From NCBI RefSeq assembly GCF_030463565.1, contig NC_134662.1:2294001-2358000 (forward strand): DNA of 64,000 bases, read 5' to 3'. Every line of letters begins with the position of its first letter. The first letter of the stretch is position 1. Shown piece after piece: positions 61,207 to 64,000 of the stretch. The stretch is from Pelecanus crispus. Taxonomy: Eukaryota > Chordata > Aves > Pelecaniformes > Pelecanidae. Position numbers and translations under genes: made by a program. Under the pieces are notes generated by a model. The model saw nothing but the letters and a program-made list of their open reading frames with translations, ran no database searches and had not been told where the DNA came from.

Positions 61207-63375
61207 GGAGCCAGGGTACGGCTCTGATTCAGAGGCGCCTTCCTTTGGGCTGCCCGGCACGGAGCCTGGAGGAGCTTGATGGGAGCGGGGGAAGTTTCCT
61301 TCCTTCCCCGTCCTCCCAGCACCCAGCCCAGCCTGGCGGTGATCCCCTGCGGGAGCAGGCTCCGGGGGCTGAGGGGCAGAGCCCTTGATCCTGGCAGCGT
61401 GGCTCTGACTTGGGCAGGGGAAAGGGGAAAGCTCGGTGGGGTTGCTGCGCCCGAGGGGGCAGGGAGCGGGGGGACGGCTGGGACACGGGGTTCGCTTCCA
61501 GCCAGGGCGGTGCACGGGGAAGGGCAGCGGGAGGGGACGGACTCAGCATTGCCCCGGCGCACGCACGGGACCTGGCGGTTGCTGCGTGGAGGGGAGAGCG
61601 AGGAGGGGGTCGCGTCCCGTCAGTCCCAGCGCTTCCCCAGCTCCCGATGGGCGAGCTCCTGGCCGGCCGTGCAAACCTGAGCACCCCCTGGGCCAAAAAG
61701 CGCTGAGGCAGCTGCAGCACCCATGGGGAGAGAGAGTGGATGCCCTGCGGCCGCAGCAGCAGGGACACCAGGGACAGGCACCGCAGCCCGCAAGGGGCAC
61801 GCAGCTGTAGCAGCGACGGGAACGCGGCTCTGCAGGGTGCCGCGCACCCAGCCACGCTGGAGGTGTGATGGCTTTGGGCTTGTTCCGGCAGAATCATCCC
61901 CGGTAACTTCGGTGCGGTTTGTGTCCAGCGTGGCGGGGCTGAGCAGCGATGGCGATTCGGCCGACATCGGCTGCACCCTGGTGAATTTGGGGCTCTGGCT
62001 CCTGAGGTACAGCACTCCCCTCCCTGGGCGAGGGTGGCTCCAGCAGTGGCAGCCACCTCTCAGTGGGGAGAAAAGCCCCCAAACTGGGCTCAAACAGACC
62101 AGTTCCCAGGACCAGACTGGGGACATTCATGACCAAAAAGGGCTTTATCCCACCCGGACCTTTGCTGGCACCAGCGCAGCCGCGGCGCCTCTCGCCCACC
62201 GCGGTCCCCAGCGTTAACACCGCTTCTGCATCCCGAAAGGAAACTGTTGCATCATTTTGTTGTTGTGGCAACTGCAGCCGGAGCATCCCTGGAGAGATTT
62301 GGCCCAGGGAGCTGCTGGGACAGATGGAAAGGACAGATGCTGCTCCATCATGTGGAAGGGAACTCCCCGGTGTGACGCAGGATTGACCCCGGGAAATTAA
62401 AATGGGGCTTGGAAAATTGCACACGGGTCATTTTGCAAGGAGGGGAAGGGAAGCTCTGCATGGTTCATGTTGTCAAACGTCCTGCCTTATTTCACGGGGC
62501 TGTCGAAAGGCTAACGGGGGACTGAGATGTGCAATTCCGGCTGGGGTTAAACAGCTTAACTGCTCCGTGAAACGAGCTGTGCAACGGGAGCCATTTGCAG
62601 AGCCCGAGTTTTATTGGTCCTACCACGAAACAGTGAACAGAGCTTGGCCGCGCTCCAGGCTTCGGGGGGAGACAAGGAAAAACCACGTACCACGAAGGGC
62701 ACCAGCAACCCCATCCCATGGGAGCCCGAATTAGAAATAAACAGAAAGACGTGGGTTCCCGGAACGAGGGGAGGCTTTTGCAGGGCTGGAGCATCAGAGC
62801 GAGGAGCCGGTGTCAGAGCAGGGACCTGACCCCGTCCCCTGGGGTGTGGCGCACCAGCATCCCGCCCTGCTGTTCGGGGGCAAATGCACAGGGCTCCAGT
62901 TGGAATATTTAATCTGATGGGAACAGACCTGCCTGCATTAACCCGCCTCGTGATTTAACTTGTTATTGTCAACTCAATTGGGTCAATACTCGAGATGAGA
63001 CATCACTGAAAAGGCAAGCTTCCGGCGGAGCCGACGTGCACCTTGAGCCCCCGCGCCCACCCCGGCCCCCACCCCGCAGCCAAGCGCTCACCCTGCCAGC
63101 GCCGCGTCGGCCGCGAGCGTCGACGCACCCGTGAGCGGCGCGCTGCTGCGGGGGGCTGATCCCGCAGCCCCGAGGGGAATAACGCCAGCGTGGGAATAAG
63201 CTCGGGAGGTGCCTTTGCCCGTGGCTCGGGCAGGGCGTGCGCGGAGCATCGCTTGCGCAAGATGTCCTCGGCGCATTAATGCCCTCCCTGCGTCACCCCA
63301 CGCCTGCGGGAGCCGGGACCCCAATTCCGCTCGCTGCCTGCCCCAGGGGGTCCCCGGCCAGGGCCCAGGCTGCTG
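61207..63375. other. GC-rich intergenic or intronic DNA, no gene recognised
   Basis: I see no convincing exon or named repeat. The stretch at 63010-63260 is CpG-rich and may be regulatory. Confidence 0.5.
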
Positions 63376-63481
63376 CGTGGGAGCAGAGGTGGGACGTGGG
63401 AGCAGAGGTGGGACGTGGGAGCAGAGGTGGGATGTGGGAGCAGAGGTGAGATGTGGGAGCAGAGGTGGGACGCAGGAGCAG
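63376..63481. repeat. Short 19-bp tandem repeat (GGGAGCAGAGGTGGGACGT)
   Basis: About five to six copies of a 19-bp unit occur with small changes (GGGATGT, GTGAGATGT). The array is short and recent-looking. Confidence 0.9.
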
Positions 63482-64000
63482 TGGGGCAGGAGGAGCCGCT
63501 GGCCGGCCGCCCGCGTGCCTCCGCAGGGCCGGGCGCCAGCCGTACGATGCACCTGGCGCCTGCCAGGGAAACCTTCCTTCTCCGGCGTGCGGGGAGCTGC
63601 GCAGCGCTTCCCCATTCCTCCCTCAGTCAAACCTGCTTTACCTGGCGGTGGCAAAAAAAAAAAAAATTCAGCTCTGAATTGCGCCGGCACGGAGCCAGGA
63701 GCTGCAACCAGCGGGGCATGCAGCAGGGCCAGCAAACCCGCGAACCTCCGCACCAGCAAAATCCAGGAGCTGCCGATTTCAAAGCCGATCTTGTGACTCC
63801 AGAGCAGGCGACGCTGCAGGTCGGTGCCTGATGCCCCTGAAAGATCATCGACCCGTGGAGCTCTGGCAGCACCCGGCAGGTCCTGCTGCAGCACAGAGCC
63901 GAGCTGCGGGCAAGCCCGGTGGCTAGCAGGCAAAGATGACCCAAAAAAGCAAAATTTCAGAGCCGTGGAAGGGGGCTGAGCGGCTCCCACCACCTGGGTA
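63482..64000. other. Unique GC-rich DNA to the window end
   Basis: It contains a 14-nt A-run at 63652-63665. No gene was recognised, and features may continue past the edge. Confidence 0.5.

Noticed and set aside
61861..62010. Exon-like segment between CCGGCAG and GTGAATTTGG on the plus strand
   Set aside because: Splice-like ends and an open frame exist, but the peptide (SSVAGLSSDGDSADIGCTL) matches nothing I know and no partner exons were found.
63088..63993. 301-codon minus-strand frame at the window end
   Set aside because: It crosses a tandem repeat and an A-run and shows no recognisable domain; GC-rich DNA rarely has stops.

Overview
The window is bird nuclear DNA. It holds one complete, intact protein-coding gene, AP3D1, which encodes the delta large subunit of the AP-3 adaptor complex. 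The gene lies on the minus strand in 32 coding exons, from the start codon at 50152-50150 to the stop codon at 6137-6135. All exons join in frame with consensus splice sites (one donor is GC instead of GT) and give a predicted 1216-residue protein. Avian origin rests on CR1 LINE 3' ends, two kinds of ERV-derived solo LTR that I recognise from neoavian bird genomes, and a tRNA-Ile-derived SINE with a CR1-like tail. The GC-rich, minisatellite-laden flanks would suit a microchromosome; chicken AP3D1 is on chromosome 28 (known, not shown here).

Layout: 1-254 T-rich low-complexity DNA; 255-1346 a 19-bp minisatellite; 1347-4015 unassigned intergenic DNA; about 4016-6134 the AP3D1 3' UTR; 6135-36148 exons 32 to 2; 36149-50056 the 13.9-kb intron 1; 50057-50152 exon 1; about 50153-50900 the CpG-island promoter. 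The upstream flank from 50.9 kb to the window end has no gene I can prove. It holds at least seven tandem arrays (units of about 6-8, 8, 21, 14-15, 21-22, 24/27 and 19 bp), two solo LTRs (52062-52623 and 56085-57421) and a second short CpG-rich patch at 58.1-58.35 kb, which could be a promoter. In mammals DOT1L lies divergently upstream of AP3D1, so that patch or DNA past the window edge may belong to DOT1L, but no DOT1L coding exon was found.

Function: AP-3 (delta, beta3, mu3, sigma3) sorts cargo from endosomes or TGN to lysosomes and lysosome-related organelles such as melanosomes and dense granules. The gene model keeps the adaptin trunk (residues about 30-580), a lysine/glutamate-rich hinge (about 620-980) and the C-terminal ear region (about 981-1216).

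No new multi-gene system is visible. The main points of interest are a GC-AG intron, a palindromic splice donor, an antisense LTR carrying a sense-strand AATAAA in intron 5, an LTR that split a minisatellite, higher-order repeats whose periods differ by whole numbers of units, and related repeat arrays in inverted orientation.
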